NCBI GenBank assembly: GCA_003230635.1
Contig: QIFF01000180.1
Span: 1-5,577, forward strand
Direction of reading: 5' to 3'
From: a bacterium
GTDB taxonomy: Bacteria; SZUA-182
DNA: 5,577 nucleotides
Positions 4,847 through 5,577 of this stretch are shown piece after piece. The stretch's first letter is position 1. Each line of letters opens with the position of its first letter. The translations under genes and the position numbers were made by a program. The notes beneath the pieces are model-generated. The model saw only the letters and a list, made by a program, of their open reading frames with translations, searched no databases and was not told where the DNA came from.

Positions 4847-5577
4847 TTACACCACTCTCGCTTCTCTTAACTTAGTTACCAATGTATCCACCATTTCCGG
4901 GACATCACCTGCAAGGATTTCTCCCCCAGGGCGCGCGGGCGGGGTGAAGATTTTGATTACCTTGGTGGGGGAACCATCTAAGCCGCATCTCTTCTTATCC
5001 ACCCCCAGCTCGTCGGCGTTCCAGGTGGTAATCTGTGCTCTCTTGGCCCGCATTTTGCCCTTCAGGGAAGGCAGGCGGGGTTCGTTGATTTCCTTGACCA
5101 CTGTAAGCAGCGCCGGCAGTGGGGCTTCAATTACCTCATAACCTTCTTCCATCAGGCGCTCCACCCTTATCTTCCCATCACCTATTTCTTCAATCTTGCG
5201 CACGTAAGCCACAAAGGGAATCCCCAGGAAATCAGCAATTCCCGGGCCGACCTGTGCCGTGTCCCCATCCATAGCTTGCTTGCCGCAGAGGATTAAATCA
5301 AAATCGCCAATTTTGCGAATCCCCGCACTTAGGGTGTAGCCGGTGGCCAGGGTGTCGGAACCGGCAAAAGCGCGGTCAGACAAAAGTACGGTTTCATCCG
5401 CCCCCATAGAAATCGCCTCGCGCAGGGCTTCCTCCACCTGGGGCGGCCCCATGCTCAAGATGGTTACCTCTCCCCCACAGCGCTCCTTGACCCGCAGCCC
5501 CTCTTCCAGGGCATACATATCATAGGGGTTGATAATCCCCTCCACGCTCTCCCGCATCAGGGTATTGGTCTCGGGAT
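4847..5577 (-). CDS. etfB: Electron transfer flavoprotein beta subunit, 5' end cut by window edge
   Basis: This is the beta subunit of a bifurcating-type ETF that pairs with EtfA to bind FAD and shuttle electrons. The open frame continues past the first Met at 5557 to the window edge, reading PETNTLMRESVEGIINPYDM. This matches the usual 'iDPeTgtLiReg...iiNPyD' region, so about 30-35 N-terminal residues are missing and 5557 is not the true start. Visible hallmarks are LEEGLRVKE, then GADETVLLSDRAFAGSDT, LILCGKQAMDGDTAQVGPGI (the second nucleotide site) and PALLTVVKEINEPRLPSLKG. The DGDTAQVGP form is the one seen in bifurcating ETFs; canonical mitochondrial-type EtfB differs there. The gene ends at TAA 4849-4847, and the next gene is not etfA but an MNT gene 27 bp on. 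The etfB-etfA pair is thus split by about 1.07 kb of four small genes. Confidence 0.95.
   Translation of the reverse strand, partial: PETNTLMRESVEGIINPYDMYALEEGLRVKERCGGEVTILSMGPPQVEEALREAISMGADETVLLSDRAFAGSDTLATGYTLSAGIRKIGDFDLILCGKQAMDGDTAQVGPGIADFLGIPFVAYVRKIEEIGDGKIRVERLMEEGYEVIEAPLPALLTVVKEINEPRLPSLKGKMRAKRAQITTWNADELGVDKKRCGLDGSPTKVIKIFTPPARPGGEILAGDVPEMVDTLVTKLREARVV

Noticed and set aside
4806..5141. 111-residue plus-strand open frame
   Set aside because: Antisense to the conserved C-terminal half of etfB, with no motif and no ribosome site pattern.

Overview
The window reads as a chromosomal segment of a low- to medium-GC Gram-positive anaerobe of the Clostridia, in the broad Desulfotomaculum/Pelotomaculum/Moorella style. 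This rests on the acyl-chain synthesis gene order, strong GGAGG-type ribosome binding sites, and an electron-bifurcating-type ETF whose alpha subunit carries an N-terminal 2x[4Fe-4S] ferredoxin domain. The placement comes from gene content recognised by eye, not from a search. Every supported gene lies on the minus strand, so transcription runs from position 5577 towards position 1.

In transcription order: (1) 5577-4847 holds etfB, missing about its first 30-35 codons at the window edge. (2) 4819-3791 holds four small, tightly packed, AT-richer genes: a minimal nucleotidyltransferase (MNT), a 47-residue ORF overlapping its end, and two small proteins of unknown function that overlap by 8 bp (resembling DUF7718 and DUF5647). 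(3) 3777-2587 holds the ferredoxin-fused etfA. (4) 2580-906 holds fabD and fabG, with gaps or overlaps of only a few bases. (5) 905-804 is an intergenic gap containing a long imperfect hairpin of the widespread 'CCACAGAGGACACAGAG' type. (6) 803-555 is acpP, the acyl carrier protein. (7) 554-384 is a structured intergenic region with a 93-bp inverted-repeat-bounded element and a second perfect hairpin just before fabF. (8) 383-1 is the N-terminal third of fabF, starting at TTG and running off the window.

fabD, fabG, acpP and fabF supply malonyl-ACP loading, ketoacyl reduction, the carrier and the condensing enzyme of type II fatty acid synthesis. The ETF pair would form an FAD heterodimer able to exchange electrons between NADH, ferredoxin and an acyl-CoA or other dehydrogenase. 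Its alpha gene ends only 6 bp before fabD, so it is probably co-transcribed with the fatty acid genes. Most worth a second look is the small-gene cassette between etfB and etfA, two subunits of one protein that are normally encoded side by side. It looks like an inserted toxin-antitoxin-type or defence-type module. The MNT keeps its catalytic residues, but no HEPN partner is visible. No RNA gene, CRISPR array or transposase was found, and no stretch over 300 bp lacks a gene.
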